In this document: positions 10,698 through 19,864 of the stretch, in pieces
How positions within the stretch are numbered: position 1 is the first letter of the stretch
Layout: each line of letters starts with the position of its first letter
NCBI RefSeq assembly: GCF_009363535.1
Contig: NZ_CP045369.1
Span: 1,252,501-1,316,500 of the forward strand
Source: Microbulbifer sp. THAF38
Lineage (GTDB): Bacteria; Pseudomonadota; Gammaproteobacteria; Pseudomonadales; Cellvibrionaceae
Length of the DNA: 64,000 nt
Reading direction: 5' to 3'
The notes under the pieces: model-generated
Told to the model about the DNA's origin: nothing
Seen by the model: only the letters and a program-made list of their open reading frames with translations
Databases searched by the model: none
Translations under genes and position numbers: made by a program

Positions 10698-13409
10698 ATG
10701 TTAACGCCAAAAGGTAACCTTGTGCTGGCTATATGTCTTGCCGTGCTAGGCTGTAAAGATTCGACTAACTCTAATCAGGGTGTGGCATCAGAATCAAAAG
10801 CGCCACAAGATGGCTTCACTCAAACAGAGAAAGGTTTTTTTGCGTATTATACTCGTGTTAATTCACCAGATATCCCAGAAAAAATCTCAGGCCCCTATGC
10901 CGATGTCATTGTCAACATCGATGGAAAAGGCAAATTTGTTTTTTCACGCGAACATAGTTATAGACCTGTTTGGCATTTTACGGGTGGTTCGACACCTGTT
11001 GGCCATTTGGCTGATATTCCTGCTGAAGTAGATGTACGGTTTGATAAGTCTAATGATTTTTCCTTTGTTCGTATTTTAGAGCAGACAGATAAAAAAGTTG
11101 TCATTCATTGGCGCTACTTTCCTGAAGCCGATGCATTGAAAGGAAGAGATCCCGAAGGGGTGGTTCACGAGATATTTACCATCACTCACGATGGCAGTGT
11201 CACGCGTTTATATCGCCCGGGCACTGATAGCATTACAGATTGGAAGGCGGGTAAAGGGTCTGTACTTCAAACCATGCGCCTCACGGAAAGCGGTATTGTT
11301 GATGTGCATGAAGAGCCTGGTTCCTTGGTGTTAGATGCTGCAGATATTAATAAGAGAGCGATTGTTAACCGTTCACTCCCAGATCAACCTATAGCGTACT
11401 GGAAGTTTGATGAAGGGGAGGGCGCTAGTACTACCGATAGTCTGAATTCAGCTACAGGTTATATTGACAGTCATGGTGGTGATTGGATTGGTGGGGTATC
11501 TGGTTCGGCGCTCTTTTTAGATGGTTACAGGTCTGCTGTGGTTGTAGCGCAGGATGAAATTCCTAAACTAAGTAATTCTGTTTCTATTGAAGCTTGGATC
11601 AATCTAGCGGCATATCCTTGGAACAATGCACCTATCATTCACCAGTCGAAGGAGGTAGGAAAAGAGGGCTTCTATTTTGGAGTAAACTCCAGTGGAAAGC
11701 TGTTGTTTACTGCGAATGGTAAAACACTAGTCTCCCAAAGTGTCATTCCAAGGAATCAATGGGTTCAGGTTGGCGTTTCAGCGGGAAATAATGTATCCCT
11801 GTTTATCAACGGGATAGCGGATAAAAGTCAGGCCTTAAATATAGATCTATCAACTCCTGATATGCCATTAATAATTGGCATGAATCAATCAGCGTTACCT
11901 GCTACCGATGGGGTACGGGAAGGTGAAGTTGATGAGTTCAATCATTTCTCGAGTCTATTTGGTATTGAAGGAGCAGTTGATGAAATCGCTCTTTATAATC
12001 GAGCACTAACCGCTAAGGAGTTTACCGATACCTATAATGGCTTTATATCTGTATTAAAAAGTGATCCTGACTCAAGCTACAAAAAGCGACAACTGCCTGA
12101 TCTGGAAAAATACCCGCAAAAATTTGGTGGCATCTATACAAAATTAGAATTTAATGATGCTTGGGATAATATGTGGAGAGTGACAGAGAACGAGGATATT
12201 GTCGTCCGATTCGATGATAAGCCAATTAGCTATGTTTATTGGCGAGGAACTTCTCATGGTATGAACCTCGTAACAGATAATCGATGGATGTCTGACCAGA
12301 GTGTTGAACTGATAATACCAGACCCGGATGACCCTGAAACACCAGCTTCAGTTTTCAATCCAATCGTCTCTTTGGCCGAGCATATGTCTGATAAAGCGGC
12401 CTTACGCACTCATGTTCGCATGATTGAAAATACACCTGCGCGGGTTAAAGTTCACTGGCGTTATGCTGCGGCAGATGTATTTGATCTACCTGTAATGAAT
12501 ACTGCTTATATTGATGAGGTGCATACAATTTACCCCGATGGTGTAGCAATCCGGGATGTGTTTTATCACCCCGCGGCTGATGAAGGGGGGATTGAATTTT
12601 ATCAGGACTTTCAATGGCTGCTAGGTCCGGGTCAAAAAGCTGAAGACTTTTTGAATTACAATGCGGTTTCAATTTCAGGTCTTACAGGTGAAAGTTTTGA
12701 TGTCCTATATCCTAGGCCGGATAATGATCAGACGCCTTTGCCTGGTAATATTGCTGTTCTGAATAGCCAAACTAACTGGAAGGTCTTCGGAGTAAGTCAG
12801 GGCGGAGGTTTCTTCCCCTCCTCTAATGAGGAAAGCTCAGAGTATATTGACTTCTTGGGTAGTGTTTTCCCCTTTGCGGGGCCGTGGAATCATTGGCCGG
12901 TGGCACAAATCCCTTCAGATGGTCGATTTTCTGTTAGCAACGATCGAGTATCTCACTTTGCAGTCGGGAATCTTGAAGCTTTTGAGTATGGTACGGGATC
13001 TATGATGTACGGTTTTACCCAGGGTACCCCAACAGATCTACAAGGTTTGGCAAAATCATGGATCTCTCCGCCTAAAATGAATGCTATCAAGGGCGCTGAC
13101 AGTAATACGGTCACTTATATTACTGACGAGCGAGCTTATAGACTGACAGCTTCAAAAGCAGCAAATGAAATATCCCTGATGGTAAAGGCCAGTGATACAA
13201 ATCCTTTACAGAACCCGACATTAGTTGTTCGCCAATGGGGATCAAATGAACTCCCACAGGTAAAATATAATGGTCAAATTTTAACTGAAGCAAAAACAGG
13301 TATTATCAGGGATACAGATGGCACTCAAAGTTTAATCATATGGCTACCTGTGGCAGCAACTTCAGACGTAACTATTGATATTAAACCAAATCTTGATGTA
13401 AACGGTTAA
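10698..13409 (+). CDS. Large LamG-domain lipoprotein with duplicated flanking modules
   Basis: A 903-residue predicted lipoprotein (lipobox AVLGC, Cys19). The middle, about residues 222-440, is a LamG/concanavalin-like jelly-roll, opening PIAYWKFDEGEGA and closing GAVDEIALYNRALTAKEF. It is flanked by two modules that resemble each other. The first (about 40-215) has VVIHWRYFPEADALKG and VVHEIFTITHDGSVTRLY; the second (about 465-690) has VKVHWRYAAADVFDLP and YIDEVHTIYPDGVAIRD. A C-terminal beta-rich part follows. LamG folds often bind glycans, so a surface polysaccharide-binding or -degrading role is possible, but I see no catalytic motif I recognise. Codon use is AT-leaning compared with groEL. 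A two-component system is encoded convergently. Confidence 0.75.
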   Translation: MLTPKGNLVLAICLAVLGCKDSTNSNQGVASESKAPQDGFTQTEKGFFAYYTRVNSPDIPEKISGPYADVIVNIDGKGKFVFSREHSYRPVWHFTGGSTPVGHLADIPAEVDVRFDKSNDFSFVRILEQTDKKVVIHWRYFPEADALKGRDPEGVVHEIFTITHDGSVTRLYRPGTDSITDWKAGKGSVLQTMRLTESGIVDVHEEPGSLVLDAADINKRAIVNRSLPDQPIAYWKFDEGEGASTTDSLNSATGYIDSHGGDWIGGVSGSALFLDGYRSAVVVAQDEIPKLSNSVSIEAWINLAAYPWNNAPIIHQSKEVGKEGFYFGVNSSGKLLFTANGKTLVSQSVIPRNQWVQVGVSAGNNVSLFINGIADKSQALNIDLSTPDMPLIIGMNQSALPATDGVREGEVDEFNHFSSLFGIEGAVDEIALYNRALTAKEFTDTYNGFISVLKSDPDSSYKKRQLPDLEKYPQKFGGIYTKLEFNDAWDNMWRVTENEDIVVRFDDKPISYVYWRGTSHGMNLVTDNRWMSDQSVELIIPDPDDPETPASVFNPIVSLAEHMSDKAALRTHVRMIENTPARVKVHWRYAAADVFDLPVMNTAYIDEVHTIYPDGVAIRDVFYHPAADEGGIEFYQDFQWLLGPGQKAEDFLNYNAVSISGLTGESFDVLYPRPDNDQTPLPGNIAVLNSQTNWKVFGVSQGGGFFPSSNEESSEYIDFLGSVFPFAGPWNHWPVAQIPSDGRFSVSNDRVSHFAVGNLEAFEYGTGSMMYGFTQGTPTDLQGLAKSWISPPKMNAIKGADSNTVTYITDERAYRLTASKAANEISLMVKASDTNPLQNPTLVVRQWGSNELPQVKYNGQILTEAKTGIIRDTDGTQSLIIWLPVAATSDVTIDIKPNLDVNG

Positions 13410-13447
13410 TCCTAGTGATTCTTAGTTTAAATTGAGTGAGTAATTAG

Positions 13448-13479
13448 AAAGGCAGCTATCCTGAAGGATAGCTGCCTTT
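13448..13479. terminator. Bidirectional terminator
   Basis: AAAGGCAGCTATCCT pairs with AGGATAGCTGCCTTT around two bases, between the convergent lipoprotein and histidine kinase genes. Both ends finish in A or T runs of three. Confidence 0.75.
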
Positions 13480-13550
13480 GGAACAGCTAACTTTTCTTCA
13501 ACGTTAAGGTATAAACGTGTCCTATTACATCTATATTACTTGAAAGATCA

Positions 13551-15338
13551 TTATAGTTGAGCCGTTTCAACGTTCTTGGAGCTAGATGAGTCTTGGGAGT
13601 GTGATTTCTTCCTTATTGGAATATCTATCTGAACAAGTAACCCTTTGCAATTGTTGAGTTTGATTTTGGCATTATGTAAATTACAAACAGCCATTACAAG
13701 ACTCAGCCCTAGCCCATTACCTCTCGTATGCCTGTGTGATTCCAGTCTATAAAACCTTTCAAAGACCTTTTGAAGGTCGTCCTCTGGAATTCCAGGTCCT
13801 CTATCATGCAATTCTAAATGAAGGTAGTTCCCATCTTTATGGAAAGAAGTAGTTAGGCTTATATCTAGATTTCCACTGTGGGGGGCATACTTAATTACAT
13901 TGTCCAATAGGTTGGCAATAGCTTGTGACCATTGCTCTTTATCCCCATAGATAAAATGCTGTTCATTATTTAAATTAAGGGTTAATTGTATTCCCAGATC
14001 TTGGAATGTTGGTTCATAGACATCGACGAGTGTGTCAATCACATGATGTAAAGAAAAGCTCTTAAAGGCTGATCTACGTGCGCCTTGCTCAATTTGTGAA
14101 ATTCTTAGTAAGGCATTAAAGCAATCAATGATCCTGTCGTTTTCGTCTATGATAGCCTCAATAGTCCCTCTCTCCAGTTTTTCCATAGAAAGTAATAATT
14201 CTAATTGGCCTCGGAGACGCGTAAGAGGAGATTTTAGATCATGGGCAATATTGTCGGAAACTTGCTTCACTCCAAACATTAGCTGCTGGATTTTGTCTAA
14301 CATTGAGTTGATATGAAGAGCGAGTTGATCATAGTCGCTGCCAGTGTTGTTAACTGGTACGCGTTTGCTAAGATCTCCTATCATAATTTGACGGCATACT
14401 TGGTTGATTTCACTGATTCTTTTTACGGCATGCCGGGATACAAGATATCCACATAACAGGCTTATGAGTACGGTAATTAAAAATCCTATAAAAATAATAG
14501 TTTTAAGCAATTCCAGTAATTCGTATTCCCTAGTGAATTCCCTTCCCAGTAATAATGAACTTCCATCGGATAGAGGATAAGCTTTTATAAGGCAAACCTT
14601 TTGGTTTTTTTCTTGGTCAAATGTGAAGTCTGAGTTAGAAATAACTGTGTACGCAGACTTATATTTTAGATTTCCAGGCGTAGGTCTTTCGATATTGCTA
14701 AGGATAGAATTATGATCGCCGTCTAAAATTTGTACGCAAAGCTCTTCGGTGTCTAAAAAATATTCGGCTTCGATATAGTGCTTTGCAAGTAGAGTTTGAT
14801 CACTTTGTACCTTTTTATGGTATTCAGGCCAATCGTTAAATCGCTCGTCCGTTATGTTATCTATGTAGTCGTGGAAGTCTTCAGGGAACTCGCTATTCAA
14901 CAAGTGCCAAATCAGAATAGAGGGTATATATTTTAGTGGTGGGTTTATATCTTCACCGAGTGCAAATAGTCGCCCCTGAGCGGCAAGCTTTTCTTGTTGA
15001 TCTAAATTTTCTTGGGAAATAAGGTTAGAAAAAAACTCTATATAGCTCTTTGTGAATTTTGACGGTGATGCTTCATTGTTGATAAAGTTTTTAGGTTTTA
15101 TTTCTTGGAATTTAGGGTATATTTTAGGGTGAAAAAAGCCAAGCTCGTTGATCTCTGTGATGGACTCTTTGGCAGTTTCCTCAATTAGAGAAAGTGCAGG
15201 TTCAACTAATGATTTTTTTGTTAAAAAATAAGTTGCTACTAAAGATATAGTAGAGCTAAGGCAGACAAGGCTGAATGTAATAGTCGCTAATTTAAAGTTT
15301 GAACTCTTCAGAAGTTTAATCTTTTTTGTGAAGGACAT
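13551..15338 (-). CDS. Sensor histidine kinase
   Basis: A 595-residue membrane sensor kinase. An N-terminal helix (LATITFSLVCLSSTISLVA) and a second helix near residue 300 (IIFIGFLITVLISLLCGYLV) bracket a periplasmic domain of about 250 residues with no recognised family. A HAMP-like linker follows. Next are the HisKA box IAHDLKSPLTRLRG with His366, the N box IANLLDNVIKYAP, and the ATP-binding DRGPGIPEDD, FERFYR and GNGLGLSL motifs. The start at 15338 follows a G-rich ribosome binding site and overlaps the end of the response regulator by 23 bases, so the two are co-translated. The signal is unknown; the convergent LamG lipoprotein may be part of the same response. Confidence 0.9.
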   Translation of the reverse strand: MSFTKKIKLLKSSNFKLATITFSLVCLSSTISLVATYFLTKKSLVEPALSLIEETAKESITEINELGFFHPKIYPKFQEIKPKNFINNEASPSKFTKSYIEFFSNLISQENLDQQEKLAAQGRLFALGEDINPPLKYIPSILIWHLLNSEFPEDFHDYIDNITDERFNDWPEYHKKVQSDQTLLAKHYIEAEYFLDTEELCVQILDGDHNSILSNIERPTPGNLKYKSAYTVISNSDFTFDQEKNQKVCLIKAYPLSDGSSLLLGREFTREYELLELLKTIIFIGFLITVLISLLCGYLVSRHAVKRISEINQVCRQIMIGDLSKRVPVNNTGSDYDQLALHINSMLDKIQQLMFGVKQVSDNIAHDLKSPLTRLRGQLELLLSMEKLERGTIEAIIDENDRIIDCFNALLRISQIEQGARRSAFKSFSLHHVIDTLVDVYEPTFQDLGIQLTLNLNNEQHFIYGDKEQWSQAIANLLDNVIKYAPHSGNLDISLTTSFHKDGNYLHLELHDRGPGIPEDDLQKVFERFYRLESHRHTRGNGLGLSLVMAVCNLHNAKIKLNNCKGLLVQIDIPIRKKSHSQDSSSSKNVETAQL

Positions 15339-15993
15339 ATCCAGCCCCCCTAATCGTATGAATAAGCGGGGTTTCGAGTGGGTGGTCAATTTTTTTTCTG
15401 AGTCTGCTAATATGTACTTCAACTACGTTGGTTTTTGGATCGAAGTGAAGATCCCAGACTTGCTCCAGTAGCATAGTTTTTGTGACGACCTGCCCCTCAT
15501 GTAGCATTAAGTACTCTAGAAGCTTGAACTCTCTAGTTAACAAATCGATTCTTCGGTCTTTGCGCTGGGCTTGTCTGCTTAACAGGTTTAACTCAAGGTC
15601 TGAAACAATGAGGGACTTTTGAGCGCTGGACAGAGGGCGACGCTTACCAATTACTTCTATTCTGGCTAGAAGCTCAGCGAATGAAAACGGCTTGGCTAGG
15701 TAATCATCACACCCATTACGTAATCCTTCAACGCGATGATCTACTTCCCCCAGATTGCTTAGCATCAAAACTGGGGTATATATTTTCATTTCTCGCAAAG
15801 CTTTTAGTAAATTCAACCCGTTTAATCCGGGAAGCATCCGGTCAAGTACAATGGCATCAAACGATTCAGTGCTGGCTTGAATCAACCCTGTTTTTCCATC
15901 ATGGCAAAGCTCAACACTATGTCCTTCTTGGGTGAGGCTTTTCAAAAGGTAATGGCTTAACTTTATATCGTCTTCTATGATACAGATACGCAT
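15316..15993 (-). CDS. OmpR/PhoB-family response regulator
   Basis: A 225-residue regulator. The receiver domain has acidic residues Asp8 and Asp9, the phosphoacceptor Asp51 (IVLDRMLPG), Ser79 in place of the usual Thr, and Lys101 (YLAKPF). The C-terminal winged helix has the family motif LLTREFKLLEYLM and ends in VHISRLRKKI and TIRGAGYVL. It should bind DNA near its own or target promoters when phosphorylated by the kinase encoded immediately downstream. The hairpins in the upstream gap (16096-16132) are candidate sites. Confidence 0.93.
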   Translation of the reverse strand: MRICIIEDDIKLSHYLLKSLTQEGHSVELCHDGKTGLIQASTESFDAIVLDRMLPGLNGLNLLKALREMKIYTPVLMLSNLGEVDHRVEGLRNGCDDYLAKPFSFAELLARIEVIGKRRPLSSAQKSLIVSDLELNLLSRQAQRKDRRIDLLTREFKLLEYLMLHEGQVVTKTMLLEQVWDLHFDPKTNVVEVHISRLRKKIDHPLETPLIHTIRGAGYVLHKKD

Positions 15994-16817
15994 AAATCAA
16001 TAAGAGTTAAATTGCCTAACTTGAGGGGGTGGACTGCTTCTCGTAAGCTTATTCAGCTAAAAAACAAAATAATGTTGTTGACAAGGGTCTGGGTTTCAAT
16101 GTCTATCGCCTATGATAGACAGCTGACATTGAATATTGTTTGAGTCTATTCACAAAATTTAGATACATTGGATGCTGGGTATAATGTTAGGTCACCATAA
16201 TTAGGTAAAAATTTCCACACATTATCTATTTTGTTGGACCTATTTTCTTCTTTAATGATTTTGATGTCGGTATTTTCCCATTATGAACTGCTGCCTGCAA
16301 ATGAATTTTATCAGTTAGCGTCATTGAACTCTTTAGCTGATTTAAGGCTGTCAGGGGGGCTAAACTTTGAATACTCTTAGCAGTATTCAATGAAGATTTG
16401 GGTTGACTCTTGTAGTATGGGTGCTGTAGTCAATATATATTTTGGGCGAGCGTGATTTACCCGCTCACGGCAAAGGATTCCGAGAAGAATTCAGGCGTTT
16501 TGATAAATATGGTGTGATTCTTAGATCTTTTCTAGTACATGCTATAAATCGTCAAGGTGATATGGGGCGGCCGAGGTTATCACCTTATTTAAGCTACTCT
16601 TTGCATAAATTACAGTGCCCGATCCACCATTAATTGGCCACCTGTTGACTTTCATAACTGCCTGATTGAGCTATATCCATAGCCAAATGGGTATCTGGAT
16701 GCTGGGTAACTTTAAAGTCAGCTGTTAGACAGTTGGAAAAATAGCAGGGAAGGTCTGTGATCTTTTTTTATAGTATGTGGCTTAGCTTTGTCCGACTCTT
16801 CATGATGCCATGAAAAG
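15994..16817. other. AT-rich intergenic region upstream of the two-component system
   Basis: About 820 bases without a gene I can support. Inverted repeats are TGTCTATC-gcctat-GATAGACA (16100-16121), nested with TCAATGTC/GACATTGA (16096-16132), and TTGAATACT-cttagc-AGTATTCAA (16367-16390). The first lies just over 100 bases upstream of the response-regulator start and may be regulatory. An open frame at 16442-16633 has a plausible-looking but unrecognised translation and no ribosome binding site. Confidence 0.45.
16096..16132. promoter_or_regulatory. Nested inverted repeats upstream of the response regulator
   Basis: Two alternative 8-bp dyads share the TGTC segment: TGTCTATC/GATAGACA and TCAATGTC/GACATTGA. 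The position, about 105-140 bases before the response-regulator start, suits an operator. Function inferred from location only. Confidence 0.35.
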
Positions 16818-17723
16818 TCAATATAGATTGGGATATTTTCTCTTAAATTTATCCACGGCCTCAATATTTAGGGGGGTAGCTATACCTACTTTGCGCCCCA
16901 AATCAATAATAAAGCCATTTAAAAAGGCAAGCTCTGTAACTTTGTTTTCTCTGACATCCTGGTAGGTTGATGCATAGTGGTCCAGATTACTGGCGAATCG
17001 ACTTAGGTTGTCCCACATTATTTCTTTATCTTGTGCAATCTCCATTTCTTGTGATAGAACTTCATGAGACTCATAGAGTATATTTTGCATGTGTTCAGTT
17101 ATTTCTGCGTCGGCAAATAGTTCCCTGATAGTTTTTGAGTGGGTGGCAGAGAATATATTTATCACACAGTTATAAATGGCTTTTTCAATTCGATGCTGCT
17201 GGATATTTTCATTTTTTTTAATTTCTATGTGTGAGTCTTTAAATAGGCGAAGTAAGCTTTCTGTGTGTTTGTCGCTCCCAATGAGAAATCCAGAACCTTG
17301 AGTATGCTTTAATCTGTTCTCGATTAAATTGAAGCCGTCATACACCAGAAGGCTAGTTAAGTCCTGATTATAGGTGCGTTCAAGTTCGGAAATATCAAAG
17401 AGGCAGTTTTGCAGTAATATTATAATTTTTGATTTTGGACTTCTTTCCTTTAATTTATGCAGGTTTTTTTTAAGATCAAAGACCTTGCACGTTAAGAAAA
17501 TAAAGTCATAGGTCAGCTGTACATTGATCTCACTTGAGGTAAGAGGAAAGTCAAATGCCTGGTTATTGATATAAAGTCGATCCCCAATCCTGTCAGCCTT
17601 TCTTCCTATAACATCTACATGATAATTTGCATGAAAAAATTTCGCGGCTAAGTATGATCCAATTGATCCTGCTCCGAGTATTAGTATCTTCCCTTTTTTC
17701 ACTGGCTCCTTTGGCGTGCTCAT
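16818..17723 (-). CDS. PanE/ApbA-like 2-dehydropantoate 2-reductase family protein
   Basis: A 301-residue protein of the ketopantoate reductase fold. The N-terminal Rossmann motif is ILILGAGSIGSYLAAKF. The conserved lysine helix reads EKAIYNCVINIFSATHS, close to the KxxxNCVINPLTA of PanE. The C-terminal domain has ENKVTELAFLNGFIIDLGRKVGIATPLN. True PanE makes pantoate for coenzyme A synthesis with NADPH, but many paralogues have other substrates and this copy diverges strongly. It lies five bases after the PepSY-like gene, so the two probably form an operon. The region is AT-rich. Confidence 0.78.
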   Translation of the reverse strand: MSTPKEPVKKGKILILGAGSIGSYLAAKFFHANYHVDVIGRKADRIGDRLYINNQAFDFPLTSSEINVQLTYDFIFLTCKVFDLKKNLHKLKERSPKSKIIILLQNCLFDISELERTYNQDLTSLLVYDGFNLIENRLKHTQGSGFLIGSDKHTESLLRLFKDSHIEIKKNENIQQHRIEKAIYNCVINIFSATHSKTIRELFADAEITEHMQNILYESHEVLSQEMEIAQDKEIMWDNLSRFASNLDHYASTYQDVRENKVTELAFLNGFIIDLGRKVGIATPLNIEAVDKFKRKYPNLY

Positions 17724-17728
17724 ATTGC

Positions 17729-18058
17729 CTATTTGGCTGGGCGATCCGCAATAATAATTCCATTATCTGGATTCACCTCCAGGGCTCTAAGTTCTCCCAG
17801 GTAAACCGCTTGAATTTTCCAGCGTCCACCAACAAAGTGCATACTGGTAATTGGTTTAAATCCCAAATTGTAGAGTTTTGAGCGAATAGTGGAGGGATCG
17901 AGTGCGATCACCGAAGGGGTGGCCTCATAGAGGTCTGGGCTATCGTAGATGGGGGCTGGCTTGTTGGGGTCCAGTCCTGGGGGAATAGGATTTGTCAAAT
18001 TACTAACGAGCATGATCGTTACGATAAAACTCACACAAGGCTCCAACACTACAACCAA
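17729..18058 (-). CDS. PepSY-like small protein
   Basis: The C-terminal 55 residues (IRSKLYNLGFKPITSMHF, GGRWKIQAVYLG, LEVNPDNGIII) fit the PepSY pattern of a helix followed by a strand pair, as in the second PepSY gene at 19865. The longest frame opens at a TTG at 18058; an ATG at 18013 is possible, and neither has a good ribosome binding site. The N-terminus is hydrophobic (VSFIVTIMLV), which suggests export or membrane anchoring. PepSY domains occur in periplasmic peptidase-inhibitor and metal-related proteins. The role here is unknown. Confidence 0.6.
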   Translation of the reverse strand: MVVVLEPCVSFIVTIMLVSNLTNPIPPGLDPNKPAPIYDSPDLYEATPSVIALDPSTIRSKLYNLGFKPITSMHFVGGRWKIQAVYLGELRALEVNPDNGIIIADRPAK

Positions 18059-18129
18059 GCCATGTTTTTAGTGTGGACAGAGGATGATCATTACGCCAGT
18101 GATTTTAACGGAATTTCAGGAAAAACTAA

Positions 18130-18160
18130 AAATTAACCCGGCAACAGACTCGCCGGGTTA
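18130..18160 (-). terminator. Terminator of the aldehyde dehydrogenase gene
   Basis: AACCCGGC and GCCGGGTT form an 8-bp stem around a nine-base loop (18135-18159). On the minus strand it is followed by AATTTTTAG. Confidence 0.8.
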
Positions 18161-18211
18161 TTGTTTTTCAGGAAAGGGTTTTGACTACTTGCACTCAGTT
18201 AGTGCCCAGTT

Positions 18212-19657
18212 TTATTGAGTCATCTTGAGCATAAGGTTTAATAGTCTATTGGAAAACTTTCCATAGGGTGGACGCATTAACCTCAGTAGATCGATAGGTC
18301 CCTGTTGATAAATTGGCCTCAGTTTGGAGAAGGTGAGAAATCCTTCGTAGCCGTGGTAGTGTCCCATACCACTCTCCCCAACGCCGCCAAATGGAATATC
18401 GTGCTGGCCAACATGTAACACGCAGTTATTTATCGACACACCGCCAGACATAATCTGCTCAATATAGCGATTTTGCAGATCCTTATCGTTGGTATAGGGA
18501 TAAATTGCCAGCGGTCGTGGCTGGGCATTGATATAGTCTATAACCTCTTCGGGCCTGGAATAGGTCATAATCGGTAGGAGAGGCCCAAAAATTTCCCGCT
18601 GCATCACCAGCATATCTTGGTTTACATTGACTAACAGGTGAGGGGGGAATTTTCGTAGGCTATCGTTCCGCTTGAGCTCCCCCTCGCTTAGATCGTAAAC
18701 CTTGGCTCCTTTGTCGACGGCATCATCCAGAGTTTTCCACAGGCGCTGGTAGGCGGCACTGTCGATAATGGAGGTATAGTCAGGGCTCTGCCAGTTTGGG
18801 AAGTGTTTTTTAATCAGCCGGCCTGCATGTTCGATAAAATTGTCCAGCTGGTTCTCTGGTACGAAGAGGTAATCCACATTGACACATATCTGGCCCGCAT
18901 TGACCATTTTCCAGTGGATAAGACGCTCCGCCGCTTTTTCTATGGGAAAATCTGGAGCGATGATAGCCGGTGACTTTCCACCCAACTCCAATGTGACTGG
19001 AGTGAGATTTTCTGCACAGGAGCGCATCACGGCTCGACCTGTGGTGCTGGAGCCGGTGAAAATCAGGTGGTCAAATTTCAGGCTAGAGAACAGTGGGCCT
19101 ATTTCGCCGTAGTCAGGAATAAAAGAAAGCTTTTCTTCAGGAAAATACTTGGGGCTGATCTCTTTTAATAACTCGGCCAGCCGGCTGGAGTTGGTCGACA
19201 TTTTGACCATCGCGTGATTGCCGGCGGCAAAGATATTGGTCAGCGGGGAAATACTCAGGTTAATTGGGAAGTTCCACGGCACTATTACTCCGACTACCCC
19301 CAGGGGTTGGGGGACCACCGTATTTTTAGACAGGGGATAGGCCTTGAAGTCGATATGGCGCCGGCGGGGTTTCATCCACTTTTTGACGTTCTTGATCGCA
19401 TCCTTAATACCGGCAAGGGCAGGGTATATCTCCAGTAGCAGAGTTTCCTCCCGTGAGCGACTGCCGTAGTCGCAGCATATGGCTTCTACAATGGCCTCCT
19501 GCTGTTCACGTAGCATTCTCCCCAGGGTTTTGAGGTCTTGTACTCGCTGCTGGTAGCTGGGAACGGGGTTGGCGTGATGGGCTCGGCGCTGGCTGTCTAG
19601 CTGATTCTGGAGAAGCGCCTTGTCTGCATCCTGCCGGGTGAGGGTCTGGATGGTCAT
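18212..19657 (-). CDS. Class-3 aldehyde dehydrogenase, coniferyl aldehyde dehydrogenase type
   Basis: A 481-residue NAD(P)-dependent aldehyde dehydrogenase. Landmarks are VIVPWNFPINLS, the FTGSSTTGR nucleotide-binding turn, the general base in LELGGKSPAII, and the catalytic cysteine in NAGQICVNVDY. It lacks the N-terminal extension of classical ALDHs and carries the C-terminal tail of the ALDH3/coniferyl aldehyde dehydrogenase group. It probably oxidises aromatic or long-chain aldehydes to acids in the cytoplasm. The gene is monocistronic, with its own terminator. Confidence 0.88.
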   Translation of the reverse strand: MTIQTLTRQDADKALLQNQLDSQRRAHHANPVPSYQQRVQDLKTLGRMLREQQEAIVEAICCDYGSRSREETLLLEIYPALAGIKDAIKNVKKWMKPRRRHIDFKAYPLSKNTVVPQPLGVVGVIVPWNFPINLSISPLTNIFAAGNHAMVKMSTNSSRLAELLKEISPKYFPEEKLSFIPDYGEIGPLFSSLKFDHLIFTGSSTTGRAVMRSCAENLTPVTLELGGKSPAIIAPDFPIEKAAERLIHWKMVNAGQICVNVDYLFVPENQLDNFIEHAGRLIKKHFPNWQSPDYTSIIDSAAYQRLWKTLDDAVDKGAKVYDLSEGELKRNDSLRKFPPHLLVNVNQDMLVMQREIFGPLLPIMTYSRPEEVIDYINAQPRPLAIYPYTNDKDLQNRYIEQIMSGGVSINNCVLHVGQHDIPFGGVGESGMGHYHGYEGFLTFSKLRPIYQQGPIDLLRLMRPPYGKFSNRLLNLMLKMTQ

Positions 19658-19828
19658 ATTATTATCCTTGGGCGTTTGTCTTACCCCAGACTAACTCATT
19701 CATCTCAGCGGTGATTGACCAATTACGTCAGTAGATAGACATAATCACTGCGGTTACGTGAGTTGCAACCACACTTGTTAAAACTGTGAAGTATTCTGGC
19801 CCACCCCGGCGTGTCCCTACTCCGGGGC

Positions 19829-19850
19829 AAAAAGGCTAGAGGGAGTAGCC
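19829..19850 (-). terminator. Terminator of the PepSY gene
   Basis: On the minus strand GGCTA-ctccctc-TAGCC is followed by TTTTT, 15 bases past the PepSY stop. A second 6-bp stem CCCCGG/CCGGGG (19804-19827) follows it. Confidence 0.7.
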
Positions 19851-19864
19851 CTGGGTTACACACA

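Noticed and set aside
16442..16633. A small plus-strand frame reading ERDLPAHGKGFREEF
   Set aside because: It looks protein-like, but there is no ribosome binding site, the start is TTG, and I know no homologue. It may be a gene remnant, and that cannot be shown here.
19658..19800. A minus-strand frame resembling a regulator tail
   Set aside because: Only a few basic residues look suggestive; no helix-turn-helix or ribosome binding site supports a gene.
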